From contig OZ020246.1 of assembly GCA_963971285.1 (NCBI GenBank), positions 9,407,217 through 9,471,216 on the forward strand: a DNA stretch of 64,000 nucleotides. The letters run 5' to 3'. A program made the translations under genes and the position numbers. Source of the stretch: Astropecten irregularis (Eukaryota > Echinodermata > Asteroidea > Paxillosida > Astropectinidae). The number at the start of each line of letters is the position of its first letter. Positions within the stretch are counted from its first letter, which is position 1. The notes beneath the pieces were generated by a model. That model had not been told where the DNA came from and did not search any database. It worked only from the letters and a program-made list of their open reading frames with translations. Shown one piece after another: positions 1 to 10,379 of this stretch.

Positions 1-249
1 TTATTTTGTCCATTTTGCCAAGTAGAAACATGCTTTTCACATACTGGATCTAAAAGAAACATTGTGTACTTAATCTAAAGGCTTGATCTGAAGAATAACA
101 TCATAAAAAGCATTCTGAAAGCGACGATCACATTGAAGAAGACGTATATATACCATAAATCTCACACGTTGCACGTGATTACAAGTGTTAACCGTTAACC
201 TGACTTTTTTTTATTTGCAATCAGTAACCGGATATAAAATTACCAGATT

Positions 250-586
250 TTGCCCAGCACTAGTTTTAAAAGAAGATCTGCAGAACAGGATGTGATAACC
301 ACAGGAGCATGCACAGGATCCTGAAAGATAAACGTAAACAATTATCATCTTGGAATATTTCCAAAGTCTTTTTGTCAGGTTGTGCTTACAATGATGGAAC
401 ACTTCATACAAACACATGGACAAGCTTTTACAAAGCAGTCAACATGCTCATGGCAATGATGTTTACTGCTCAATTAATTTGATCAACCATCATGGTTGAC
501 AGAGAATGATGAATATTCTACCTTGGTGGACATGAACATATATGTCTTGAAATCCTGTTGTCTACTAGAACTGTCTGGAACACACA
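250..586. repeat. Local direct repeat, copy 1 (partner at 4111-4446)
   Basis: About 335 bp beginning TTGCCCAGCACTAGTTTTAA and ending near CTGGAACACA. It recurs in the same orientation 3861 bp downstream with only scattered substitutions. The high identity points to a recent local duplication. Confidence 0.85.
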
Positions 587-693
587 TCATCCAGTCTTAG
601 GCAGCCATCCGGCCATCCTCTGAAATAATAAAGAATCATATTAAAGCTACTTCATAAAGTTTTGCCTGAGTTTTTATTGCTTAGCAAGTTAGC

Positions 694-1440
694 AGTAAGC
701 AGTTCCACGTAAAACATTTGCAGTTCATTCCAAAGAAAGATGTCCCATTTCAACATTTGCAGTTCATTTCAAAGTAAGCAGTTCTATTTCAACATTTACA
801 GTTCATTTCAAAGTAAGCAGTTCCTTTTCAACATTTGCAGTTCATTTCAAAGTAAGCAGTTCCATGTCAACATTTGCAGTTCATTTCAAAGTAAGCAGTT
901 CCATTTCAACATTTGAAGTTCATTTCAAAGTAAGCAGTTCCATGTCAACATTTGAAGTTCTTTTCAAAGTAAGCCGTTCCATTTGAAGTTCATTTCAAAG
1001 TATATACCGTTAGGCAGTTCCATGTCAACATTTGCAGTTCATTTCAAAGTAAGCAGTTCCATGTCAACATTTGCAGTTCATTTCAAAATAAGCAGTTCCT
1101 TTTCAACATTTGCAGTTCATTTCAAAGTAAGCAGTTCCATATGTCGACATTTGCAGTTCATTTCAAAGTAAACAGTTCCATGTCAACATTTGCAGTTCAT
1201 TTCAAAGTAAGCAGATCCATTTCAGCATTTGAAATTCATTTCAAAGTAGGCAGTTCCTTTTTAACATTTGCAGTTCATTCCAAAGAAAGATGTCCCATGT
1301 CAACATTTGCAGTTCATTCCAAAGAAAGATGTCCCATGTCAACATTTGCAGTTCATTTCAAAATAAGCAGTCCCATTGCAAAATTCGCAGTTCATTTCTA
1401 TTTTTATAAAGTAATCACTTCCAGTTTAAGAAATGCAGTT
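694..1440. repeat. 39-bp minisatellite, about 17-18 copies
   Basis: Head-to-tail units built on AAGCAGTTCCATTTCAACAT then TTGCAGTTCATTTCAAAGT, about 39 bp each. Units carry substitutions (ATTTCAAC/ATGTCAAC/CTTTTCAAC, ATTTGCAG/ATTTGAAG). At least one spacer near 985-1020 is irregular, where a unit is interrupted by TATATACCGTTAGG. Because 39 is a multiple of three, the array stays open in one frame and mimics a repeat protein; I see no other sign of coding. Confidence 0.9.
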
Positions 1441-1480
1441 CATTTTGATGTAAACAGTTTCAGTCAATTCAGTTCCAGAT

Positions 1481-2984
1481 GCTTCACATAAAGTTTGGTT
1501 GGAGAGGGTTAGTTCACATGTGAACATTTCTTGCTTGCTTCTAATCTTAACTTGAATGTATTGTGGCAAACATGGCAATCCTCCTTGCACCCTATGAATG
1601 AAAGTATCCCGGCAAGTAGTGCTGTGCTTTTTATTCGGATATAGAGTAACCCACACGGATTAAACGTTTCCGTTTACTAATTTGTCAAAAGGATTAACCG
1701 AAACCAACACCAAAAAAATATGGACTCACCGTGGCTCACGATTGGCTCACGCAAAACAAATTTACAGTCAGTTATTTTGTCCTTTTCGCCAAGTAGAAAC
1801 ACACTGTTCATATATTTTAATCTAAAAAACATCGTAAAATTACTATAAAAATAAACCTTCCGAGCGCGATTGGTATAATGTACAACTAACGTTACAACTT
1901 ACAAGCATGGTTTTTCATTTAGCAAGGCACCCTTCCGCCTACGGAAAAACATCATACACAATGAATTGCAAAATGCCCCTGTGTCAGGATACCAAACCCC
2001 ATCGGTTTACGCTACAGACTGCACTACGTGTACTGGGTGTATGTGTATGGGACAAGACAGGTTTGCGCTTTCTGTCTACACTTTCCTTCGCTTCATAACA
2101 TGGGATGAAGCGATTTCTCGACTCATATATGGTTATTAATATTAGAGTAGAAGAAAAGCCTTGCTACAAGTTTCCCCCAAAGGCACAAGTTTTCAACAAC
2201 TTCGTTCGTGAAGGCCTATAAACTCCCATGCCGTACGTGTAAACAGAGTTAAAACTTCACGCACGTGAACTCAATGGACCTGCAGATATACAGACCACAT
2301 GGTTTTCTATCTGTCACATGTATTGAGAATTTCATTAAAATCCCATTGCATATGCAGCGTTCCGCGTGTGCCGAGTGCTTTTTATGGTCAAATTCTCCTT
2401 ACGTCTAATTCTTGACACTGCCGTTAGGCCGCGTCTAAAATACTTGGCTGCGGCTTGATGTTACACACAAGTCTATGGTGGTAGCGGCTACAGCCACTTC
2501 TCATGATTTGCATGCGACTTTGATCGGAGCTGAATTTGACCGAAGTTTTACCGTGCGGGCGATTTCATGTACATCGTACGCGTAGAACTTCACTGGCCAG
2601 TGAACCAATGGCGTATAAATGGCGTAATTAACGTAATTCTATCACGAAACTAATAATAAATTGGAAGTCATAAGCATATTGTTTTTATATTTTAAGGGCT
2701 TTTATTCATAATTATATTGGTCGGACAATTTGTCCGTGCATATTTGATTTTGTTCGGACAAACAGACACAAAAATATGGCCCGTCTATTTTTTTCACAAA
2801 CACGCACGTAGATTGAGAGTTGAGACCAGAAACTAATGTACATTGTACAGTGGAATTCGACCGCCCGCTAGCACTGTTTATTTAAAAGGCGATTAAATCG
2901 TATAACACGGATCCGAATTTTTTTTTGCTTCCGGAAACGAATAACAAATTACCCGATTTTGCACAGCACTACCGGCAAGTCTAA
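1481..2984. other. Non-coding sequence with an echo of the window start
   Basis: I recognise no gene. Positions 1766-1830 (TTATTTTGTCCTTTTCGCCA and following) resemble positions 1-60, so part of the left end is duplicated here. Minus-strand sequence near 1570-1600 encodes a Cys/His cluster CKEDCHVCH that resembles one in the tandem units at 3005-3405. Confidence 0.4.
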
Positions 2985-3004
2985 ATGGCGACTTCTTGGA
3001 TGAG

Positions 3005-3405
3005 CATGATCACAACTGGAAGAGAATGGTTACCTTACCTCAGTGTACATGCAGTCTTGTACCCCGGCCTCTACTTGAGCCTCTACTTGACCACTATGGC
3101 AAACATGCCAGTCCTCCTCGCATCTTGTAACAGCGACATCCAGGGTCTTGAGCATGTTCACAACTAGAAGAAAATGGTTAACCTACCTCGATCAGTGAAC
3201 ATGCGGTCATGTACTCCGGCCTCTATTGCCCTTGGAATTGACCACTGTGGAAAACAAGCCATTCACTTCTTGGATCTCGCACCAAAAGCATCCCATCAAG
3301 TGTAAATGGCAATGCCGACATCCGGGGTCTTGACATGTTCACAACTGAAAGAAAATGGTTAACATACCTTGGTGAACATGCGATCTTGTATTCCGGCCTC
3401 TACTT
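3005..3405 (-). pseudogene. Three degenerate exon-like tandem units
   Basis: Blocks starting at 3005, 3152 and 3334 share about 72 bp (CATGNTCACAACT...CGGCCTCTA). On the minus strand each has an exon-like 3' end with a donor-like GT: MYTE|GTAAGG at 3039, FTDR|GTAGGT and MFTK|GTATGT. One unit reads in frame as CEEDWHVCHSGQVEA...; the others carry shifts or stops. No protein family was recognised. It could be the relic of a tandemly duplicated exon or a plain non-coding repeat. Confidence 0.3.
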
Positions 3406-3429
3406 AAAATGCATGGCAATCATCCTCAC

Positions 3430-3922
3430 TGTCATCTGTTAAATGAAATGAATGAATACCAAGAACAAAAAGAGTGTCACTCTAGTCTACGTAAATGAAG
3501 TGTGCAAGGAATGGTAAATGAAAAGAATAAGAATGCAATATTTCTGCATCCAGTTTGCTGATAGCGTGCTACCAAGTTTGTGGTGTGCACTTTGAATATC
3601 ATAATCATGTATTTAATATTACTCAAAATGAACAAATCTTAATACTGTCTGTACCCTAAATATAGGTTTCCAGTCAATTTTGACAAAATAATGAGCAACT
3701 TCACCAACAGATCCATTCTAGTTCATACCAAACTGCATACTGCTGAATATTATAATTCAATTGATCCTTGTGCTAGGCCTACTTGTAACTTTTGTTTTCA
3801 GAATTTATAGGCATAATAAGTACTGTCACATTTTCAAGATAACCATGCAATTGAATTTAACAAAAGTGCATGTACAATGAATGAGGATTGTGCCTCAAGA
3901 AATTGATCATTTGAAACACGGC
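3430..3922. other. Unassigned AT-rich sequence
   Basis: No gene, RNA or repeat recognised. It lies between the exon-like tandem units and the duplicated block at 3923. Confidence 0.4.
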
Positions 3923-4096
3923 AAAAGGTTACGAGGGACACTTACTCTAATTTGAGGAAGCAAAAATTAAACTGCCTGCTCATTTGCACAAACAGACTGA
4001 GAAAACCTATAAATGCACAATTAGCCCAAAAGGAAACAGAATTTTCATTTGTTCTTTATGAGGAAAAAGTAAGACTGTCTAAAAGTAAAAATTAAA
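3923..4096. repeat. Local direct repeat, copy 1 (partner at 4471-4643)
   Basis: About 170 bp (ACGAGGGACACTTACTCTAA ... AAGTAAGACTGTCTAAAAGT) repeated in the same orientation about 548 bp downstream. The two copies bracket copy 2 of the 335-bp repeat, so the pair records a tandem duplication of the block. Confidence 0.85.
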
Positions 4097-4110
4097 ATGG
4101 GACAAAAAAT

Positions 4111-4446
4111 TTGCCCAGCACTAGTTTTAAAAGAAGATCTGCAGAACAGGATGTGATAACCACAGGAGCATGCACAGAATCCTGAAAGATAAACGTAAAC
4201 AATTATCATCTTGGAATATTTCCAAAGTCTTTTTGTCAGGTTGTGCTTGCAATGATGGAACACTTCATACGAACACATGGGCGAGCTTTTACAAAGCAGT
4301 CAACATGCTCATGGCAATGACGTTTACAGCTCAAATAATTTGATCAACCATCATGGTTGGAAGAGAATGATGAATATTCTACCTTGGTGGACATGAACAT
4401 ATAGGTCTTGAAATCCTGTTGTCTACTAGAACTGCCTGGAACACAT
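4111..4446. repeat. Local direct repeat, copy 2 (partner at 250-586)
   Basis: Same sequence as 250-586. It is followed directly by a piece of the 39-bp minisatellite unit (TTTCAAAGTAAGCAGTTCCA at about 4446-4465), whereas in copy 1 the minisatellite starts about 100 bp further on. The second copy therefore carries a shrunken or rearranged version of the array. Confidence 0.85.
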
Positions 4447-4470
4447 TTCAAAGTAAGCAGTTCCATGTCC

Positions 4471-4643
4471 AAAAGTTTACGAGGGACACTTACTCCAATT
4501 TGAGGAAGCAAAAATTAAACTGCCTGCTCATTTGCAAAAAAAAAATTGGGAAAACCTATAAATGCACAATTAGCCCAAAAGGAAACAGAACTTTCATTTG
4601 TTCTTTACGAGGAAAAAGTAAGACTGTCTAAAAGTAAAAGTAA
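4471..4643. repeat. Local direct repeat, copy 2 (partner at 3923-4096)
   Basis: Matches 3923-4096 with a few substitutions and an A-run expansion near 4537. Its right end abuts the 8-bp target duplication of the MITE that starts at 4648. Confidence 0.85.
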
Positions 4644-4647
4644 AAAC

Positions 4648-5159
4648 GGGAAGAATTCCACTAACGGCCAAAACTTGTGCACAAACCTATGGGACTGACA
4701 GAGGGCGTTATAAGAAAAAAATGGCTACCGCTGCATTCAAACTTAAAAGTGTATCATTGTAGGTAAAAAAACACTGAAAATCTCACTTTTCAGATAAGGT
4801 CCATGTACCTCAGTATTATACACTTGAGATTGAAGTTCATTATGAATTGCATCCAATAATTACATGTAGTTAACTCATGGAGGAAATAACCCTTTTTCCA
4901 TCCTAACCCACCTGAATCCTCCAAAATCCTCCTGGTAGTTTTGGAGGATTTCGGAGGACTCAGGATACAGTATACTGTAATTTTCCAAGTAGGACCACTG
5001 GAGGAGTGGGAAGGATTCAGGATGAATGCATTTTTTAAGGTAGTGCCAATGAAGGATTGTAGTAGTTTTTAAAGTATGACCATTGGAGGATTGTGGAGGA
5101 TTCAGGAAGGTACACAGTATAATGCCCCCAGGGGGTTGGCCGTCAGTGGAATTCTTTCC
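4648..5159. mobile_element. hAT-like MITE, 512 bp (element A)
   Basis: Terminal inverted repeats GGGAAGAATTCCACTAACGG (left) and the reverse complement of CCGTCAGTGGAATTCTTTCC (right). It is flanked by a perfect 8-bp target duplication GTAAAAAC at 4640-4647 and 5160-5167. No transposase is encoded. The interior holds further internal palindromes (CTCCTGGTAG...GGAGGATT). 8-bp duplications are typical of hAT transposition, so the superfamily is inferred from that and the short TIRs. Confidence 0.82.
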
Positions 5160-5219
5160 GTAAAAACTTGCCTGCCTGTTGTCTTATCGCACAAATGTAT
5201 TATCAAGTACAGTAGTGTA

Positions 5220-5375
5220 CACACGTGCTCAGACCTGGGGGGGGGGGGGGGTTGATCTTGTTGCTGGGTCGTACTTCCACATACGTTTGTGCACAAAATA
5301 ATTTTTTATACAGTATATAAAAAGTGAAAACCTGGGGGGGATGTTGCAACCCCCCCCCCCCCCCCCCCTCCTGGA
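5220..5375. repeat. Poly-G and poly-C tracts
   Basis: Long G and C homopolymers (near 5238 and 5350) flank about 100 bp of AT-rich sequence, giving G-quadruplex potential on both strands. No gene is present between elements A and B (5160-5502). Confidence 0.7.
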
Positions 5376-5502
5376 TCTACGCCCATGATCAAGTAAATTT
5401 CCGTCGGGCATTGTCTGCTCACCATTTGAGGCATTCCACTCCTCCCCCCCATTTTTTCTCCCAAATATTTGTGATTTTTTTCCTCAATTTAGAACAATAG
5501 CT

Positions 5503-6511
5503 GGAAAGAATTCCACTGACGGCCATGACGGAAACAGGGTTATTTCCTCCAAGAGTTAACTTATTTGATGCAAGTCATAATGAACTTCAATCTCAGGTGT
5601 GTAAACTGGGGTAGCTTATATCTAAAAAGTGAGATTTTCAGGGTTTTTTGAACCACAATTATACACTTTGAATGCAGCAGTAGCCATTTTTCTCAAAACG
5701 CCCTCTGTCGGTCCAATAGGTTAGTGCACAAGTGATAGCCCTCAGTGGAATTCTTGCCAACAGTTCCACTGACGGCCATGACAGAAAAAAAGTAATATCC
5801 TCTAAAAGTTAACTTACTGGATACAAGTTAGGACCAACGTCAATCTCAGGAGTGTAAAACTGGGTAGCACATCTGGAAAGTGAGTTTTACAGGGTATTTT
5901 GGACTCACACTTCGGAACAGTAGCGCACAACGGGGCAGTGTTGTAGTACTCGTAGTGGGGGTGTTTAGTGTGAGGTTATAAACGTTAGGAAAATTGGGGG
6001 AGGGTTTAGGTGTGGGAAATTCAAAATAGCATTATTCTAGGGACATTTATGGAAGGTCTGAATTGAAATGCTGTATGCAGCTTAGATTAAACCATTGCAT
6101 ATTGGGACTCCCCCGCCAATTTTACTTGACCTGAACTTCAAATAGAACATATTAATCGTCTTCTGGCAGCAAGCGCTCGAGTGGCGTGCTCAGATAATCC
6201 ATTGCATTTTGTAATAATATTGTAGTTTCTTCCACAGCCCGGGTTCGAATCCCAGTGAGATCAAGGTATTGGTAAAAAAAAGATGGAAAATAAGAGTGAT
6301 AATGTAGAAGAGGAAGGGATATAGGAGAGGTACATGTAGGAGAAAAGAAAGAAGTGTAAAGACTAAAAGAGGGCGTTTTTTTTTTTTTTTAATTTGCCCC
6401 CTTTTTTAAAACCTCTCCCCCTAGTCACTGAACCCCCTCTCATACCTTAAATTACCTTAATTAGGTAAATTTGGCCATGGCCGTCATTGGAATTTTTTCC
6501 GAATTCTGTCC
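5503..6511. mobile_element. hAT-like MITE (element B), split by a nested insertion
   Basis: Starts GGAAAGAATTCCACTGACGG at 5503. Its right terminus (CAGTGGAATTCT then GTCC) is interrupted by element C1 at 5756-6500, leaving only the last bases after 6500. Removing C1 and one copy of its duplication gives an element of about 256 bp, close to the intact 254-bp copy at 32128. Flanks CAATAGCT (5495-5502) and CAATAGAC (6512-6519) match at 6 of 8 positions, as expected for an aged target duplication. Confidence 0.75.
5756..6500. mobile_element. hAT-like MITE with tRNA-like core (element C1), nested in B
   Basis: Bounded by GCCAACAGTTCCACTGACGG and the reverse complement of CCGTCATTGGAATTTTTTCC. 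Flanking octamers GAATTCTT (5748-5755) and GAATTCTG (6501-6508) match at 7 of 8. The core (about 6165-6265) contains a Pol III B box GGTTCGAATCC in a tRNA-like segment and is followed by purine-rich sequence and a T-run. It is an inverted relative of C2 at 6660-7337. Confidence 0.72.
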
Positions 6512-6659
6512 CAATAGACAAATAGCCTACATGGTTTTTGTTGGCATTCCCTCTCTTTGTTTTACTTTTTTTCTGCACCTGATTTCCTAATTTTCAGCTT
6601 ATCAATTAATTATCAAAACCAATAAGTACAATTTCTATGAATTAGTGAGGAAAAATGAG

Positions 6660-7337
6660 GGAAAAAATTCCACTGACGGCCATGGTCAAATTGACCTAAT
6701 TTTGGGATATTTGACAAGTTCAGAAGGGGAGAAATCTATTTTGAGGGTTTTTAGGTGTGAGAGGGGGTTCAGTGACTAGGGGGAGAGGGTTAAAAAAGGG
6801 GGCAAATTAAAAAAAAAAAAAAAAAAAAAAACGCCCTCTTTTCACTTCTTTCTTCTCCTCTACCCTCTTCTATATCCCTTCCTCTTCTACATTACCACTC
6901 TTATTTCCAACTTTTTTTTACCTTGATCCCACTGGGACTCGAACCCGGGCTGTGGAAGAAACAACAATATTATTACAAATGCAATGGATTATCTGAGCAC
7001 GCCACACGAGCGATTGCTGCCAGAACGTGGTTAATAATTCTATTTGAAGTTAAGGTGACCTATTTTGGCCTCCTGAACATCAATATTCAACAGCTCCAGT
7101 GCCCTTTGCCCTCTGTCATGCACACCACACAAAAGTTCACAGATAGAAAATGGCTGCCTCCGTTGTACGCTACTGATCCGAAGTGTGAGTCCAAAATACC
7201 CTGTAAAACTCACTTTCCAGATGTGCTACCCAGCTTTCCACTCCTGAGATTGAAGTTGGTCCTAACTTATATCCAGTAAGTTAACTTTTAGAGGATATAA
7301 CTTTTTTTCCGTCATGGCCGTCAGTGGAATTCTTGCC
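6660..7337. mobile_element. hAT-like MITE with tRNA-like core (element C2)
   Basis: Bounded by GGAAAAAATTCCACTGACGG and the reverse complement of CCGTCAGTGGAATTCTTGCC. The target duplication is AAAATGAG (6652-6659) / AAAATGAT (7338-7345), 7 of 8. It is in reverse orientation to C1 with the same tRNA-like core (B box GGTTCGAGTCC on the minus strand, about 6940-6955). C1 and C2 are separated by a 148-bp spacer (6512-6659), so the pair forms a large imperfect palindrome. Confidence 0.75.
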
Positions 7338-7345
7338 AAAATGAT

Positions 7346-8559
7346 AACAAATTTTCTTTAAATAGGGCCTACTTGGAGATTTTCAGACGACTCCGTAGTC
7401 CGTAGGGTTTGTAATTGTGCATGCACCAAAGCTAAATAAATTTCCAAAGGAAATTTTTCTAACAAGGCCTACTTACTCTGAGAATTTGAAGCAATGACCC
7501 AGGGCTTCTGACTGAAGTGGGTTTCTCAGAGCCACACCTCCGGTTCCGGCTCGGGAAAAACAGGGATTCCGAGTCCCAGACGTCAGACCAGAGACTGCAG
7601 TTTCAAGTTCCACATGGAGACACATTCTTGTCCAAATTCCTGGTAATGCAGTGTTTCACGAGCTGCCATATCCAGGACTGGTTAGCTGCCGCAACAAGTT
7701 ACTTTTTAAGACACAGTTAGCACATTCTCGAACAATAAGCATGAGTAATTCTTCGAAGGTGAAAATGTCTCCCGCAGAAATGGGACCGATGAACAAGATT
7801 TAAAAATGGCGGCTACGGACCACATGTCCGCTGCGCAGCAATCCAGCGCATGTCGTTTTGGCTAATTTTGTCCACAAGAAATAAACTTGTCTCATAATAA
7901 AAAAACCGGTAATAAACTTGTCATTATTATAAAATAACCGGTACCGGTGCGACCGCCGTGTTCTCGAAGCTTTCCTTCAGGGTTTTGACTTCAGCAGGAC
8001 TGCAAAATAGCGGTAAAAGGCCGGATTTTAGCTTATGAAAAAGGAAACAAATTTTCCGCCATGTCGCTCAACATCGTGCAAAAATGGAAACGCATGCGCA
8101 CTGTTCGTATCGTCTGCATCAGGTGTAGCAATGTATTCCCATTGGTCAGATTCCTTTTGGAATTTCGCTCATGAATTATTCATTAACCAGACAATAGCGT
8201 TTTCTTTAGGGGAGTTAATCGTGCATAGTTTTAGTATGCTTATTTTTTTCCATTTGCATAGTAACAATTCATACACAATGCATGATCCTACATTAGTACC
8301 CAGTTCCCTTTTCATACTTTGCTTTTGTTCTCATAAGATATGACTTCTGAATAACAGAAATGGTTGGTGTTGAAAATTTGTTAAATAACTTTTATCAAAT
8401 TGTGTTCATTAGATTAAATGTTGATTTTTTTCGGCAAAGTTTTCAAACGGAAGCTTACATTTTCTCTTGTCTTCATTTTAGACAATTAATTCAGCGTGGG
8501 TAAAGTTTATAAAGTGTAAGTTTAGTAGGGTAATTCAGGCAGAGAAAATCACTGGTGTG
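7346..8559. other. Intergenic sequence without a recognised gene
   Basis: No conserved coding region seen. Around 7780-7960 the sequence is richer in CpG (AAATGGCGGCTACGG, ACCGGTACCGGTGCGACCG), with ACCGGT palindromes. That would suit a small promoter, but no downstream exon could be assigned. Confidence 0.35.
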
Positions 8560-8910
8560 TGTCAACAGCTAGAGTGCACAGACACTCGATTAATTCTACT
8601 CAATTGTGCAATATGGTTAAGATAGTATTTTATCCAATAATTTACATCCTCTACACTCACAATTTGATAGTACAGGAACCCAGCTCATGCAACAAAGAAT
8701 TCGCACCCAACGCTATAGTAAATCTTTTGTTCCCTCGGCCATTAGAATGTATAATGCTAACTTGTAAATTTATGGAATTTTGTATAGCATTTTATAGGCT
8801 TTTAATTGTATTTCAATAATGTGTGTATTTTTTATGTTTTATGTCAAATGCCAATTGAATTTCCCCTGGTGTGACAATCAAGTTTTTATCTATCTATCTA
8901 CCTATCTACA
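8560..8910 (+). mobile_element. 5'-truncated non-LTR (LINE) retrotransposon, 3' end
   Basis: In-frame RIRTQRYSKSFVPSAIRMYN followed by a stop matches the usual C-terminal end of CR1/L2-like reverse-transcriptase ORFs (R-T/x-R/Y-x-x-S-F-x-P-x-A-I-R). It is followed by about 150 bp of 3' UTR and a TATC microsatellite tail (8887 onward), the normal 3' terminus of such elements. The clade is not determined and the left boundary is uncertain. Confidence 0.55.
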
Positions 8911-10179
8911 AATGGGTTATTCAACCAATTGGAGCAAATGTTTTTTACGGCATCCATGTTTAATGATGATGAAACTTGTACATCAATTAGTATCACCCTT
9001 TGATTAATTGGAATCAAATCAAATAAAATCTGCAATACGAAAATACCCCCGACTTATTTGAACTCGTGGTACAAGTTTACATATGTATTAAAGCTACACA
9101 CCATCACAAATCATGTTATAAGGCATAGCTAGCTATAACATTAAAAGAAATTTGTTTCTAACGCTTTGTTGAGTATCACTGGAGATGAATTTTAATCACT
9201 TCATCAAATCTTCCGATGTTTTAATCACATCTGGAGAGCAAAATAATTCTTACAAACAAAATAAATTTGATAGCATACCTACAGTACATGTTTTAATTTC
9301 CGGAATATAATGTACATAAAACAGCAACTCAAGATCAAAGATAGAGTGAACTGCGGTATCTGATTTCACAAAACAAAAATGCAAAAGTGATTTGTTTTTC
9401 CAAAGGCATGATTGGATAATTAAATACAGAAAAAAGCTTCTCAAAATATTCTTGGATTAGAAATTGCCAAGTTTCATCCCACTACAAAAATACCTAGATA
9501 TTTGATTTTTGCCCCTTATTTATTTATTAATTAGTATTCCTTTTAATACAAAAAGAATTTTGTATAGAAACAATATTACAATTTTATACAAAAATGTAAC
9601 CACTGGGATGACTACATGCCTCCGATACTCTCTGTGAAAACAGTTATTAAAATACTACAAGCTAGACCAAATGCTGGGACCAATTTTCTGTTTGAACAAA
9701 ATATTTTCAACAATTCTTCACTTAACTTCACACCGAAGACAATTTAGTGCAGTTCAGTAAATTAACTGAGACATTTGTTTCGATCTGAAATGGAATTCAG
9801 CTTCTAGGAAACATTTTTTTCTTGGAAACCCAAAATCATTTGGCTGTATCAACTTCAACGTACATTTCTCATTATGTGGCTTTCAATGAAGTGATGTTAT
9901 GGACTTCATTGCCAGGGACGCTTTTCAGAAGTCCCATACGTACAAGTAAATGGTTTGATCAACGAGACACAACGAAAGGTGCCTTAACTCTCCTGCTGCT
10001 CGAAGTACATTTTTTACTCTCAGCATTCAACCCACCTTCTCAGTTTTCCCTGCATCGATTTGATAGATAAACGTTTAATACAATCATGCATCCACAATTA
10101 CAAACAAATTGATGATAGGATCATTTCACCAGGTCGGAGCACAAATCAAAGCAGATTTTGTTACAATCATCAACTAACC
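8911..10179. other. AT-rich intergenic sequence
   Basis: No gene or repeat boundary recognised. Short open frames here have no recognisable motifs. Confidence 0.35.
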
Positions 10180-10345
10180 ACATGGCTTCTGACTGCCAAA
10201 CGAACAAAGATAATTGAATATTGGGGTCACCTGTTGGGGTCACCACCAACGCTAGATGGCTCAGTTGGTAGAGCCCCTGTATTCAGGAGGTCGCCAGTTC
10301 GAAACCCGCTCCAGTCAAAATTTCTTTGTTCACTTTTCAATGAGA
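10180..10345 (+). mobile_element. tRNA-derived SINE, copy 1
   Basis: About 165 bp shared with 41259-41420. A left flank (CATGGCTTCTGACTGCCAAA) and a right tail (TTTCTTTGTTCACTTTTCAA) surround a tRNA-like unit. That unit has A box TGGCTCAGTTGG and a B box with one change (AGTTCGAAACC). The anticodon stem closes on only 4 nt, so this is not a working tRNA. Confidence 0.75.
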
Positions 10346-10379
10346 TTTTGTTACATTGGTAAAGTTGTACCGTCTGTTA

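Noticed and set aside
694..1440. CRISPR-like array
   Set aside because: Units are head-to-tail and similar throughout with no unique spacers, and the genome is eukaryotic.
983..1491. Open frames encoding a 13-residue repeat peptide
   Set aside because: They arise because the 39-bp minisatellite unit is a multiple of three; adjacent frames, irregular units and lack of any flanking gene structure argue against a protein.
7850..7960. CpG-rich promoter of an unseen gene
   Set aside because: ACCGGT palindromes and CpGs are suggestive, but no exon with a conserved protein could be found nearby.
10251..10316. Functional tRNA gene
   Set aside because: The anticodon arm closes on 4 nt, the B box has a change and the sequence recurs with flanks as a dispersed repeat.
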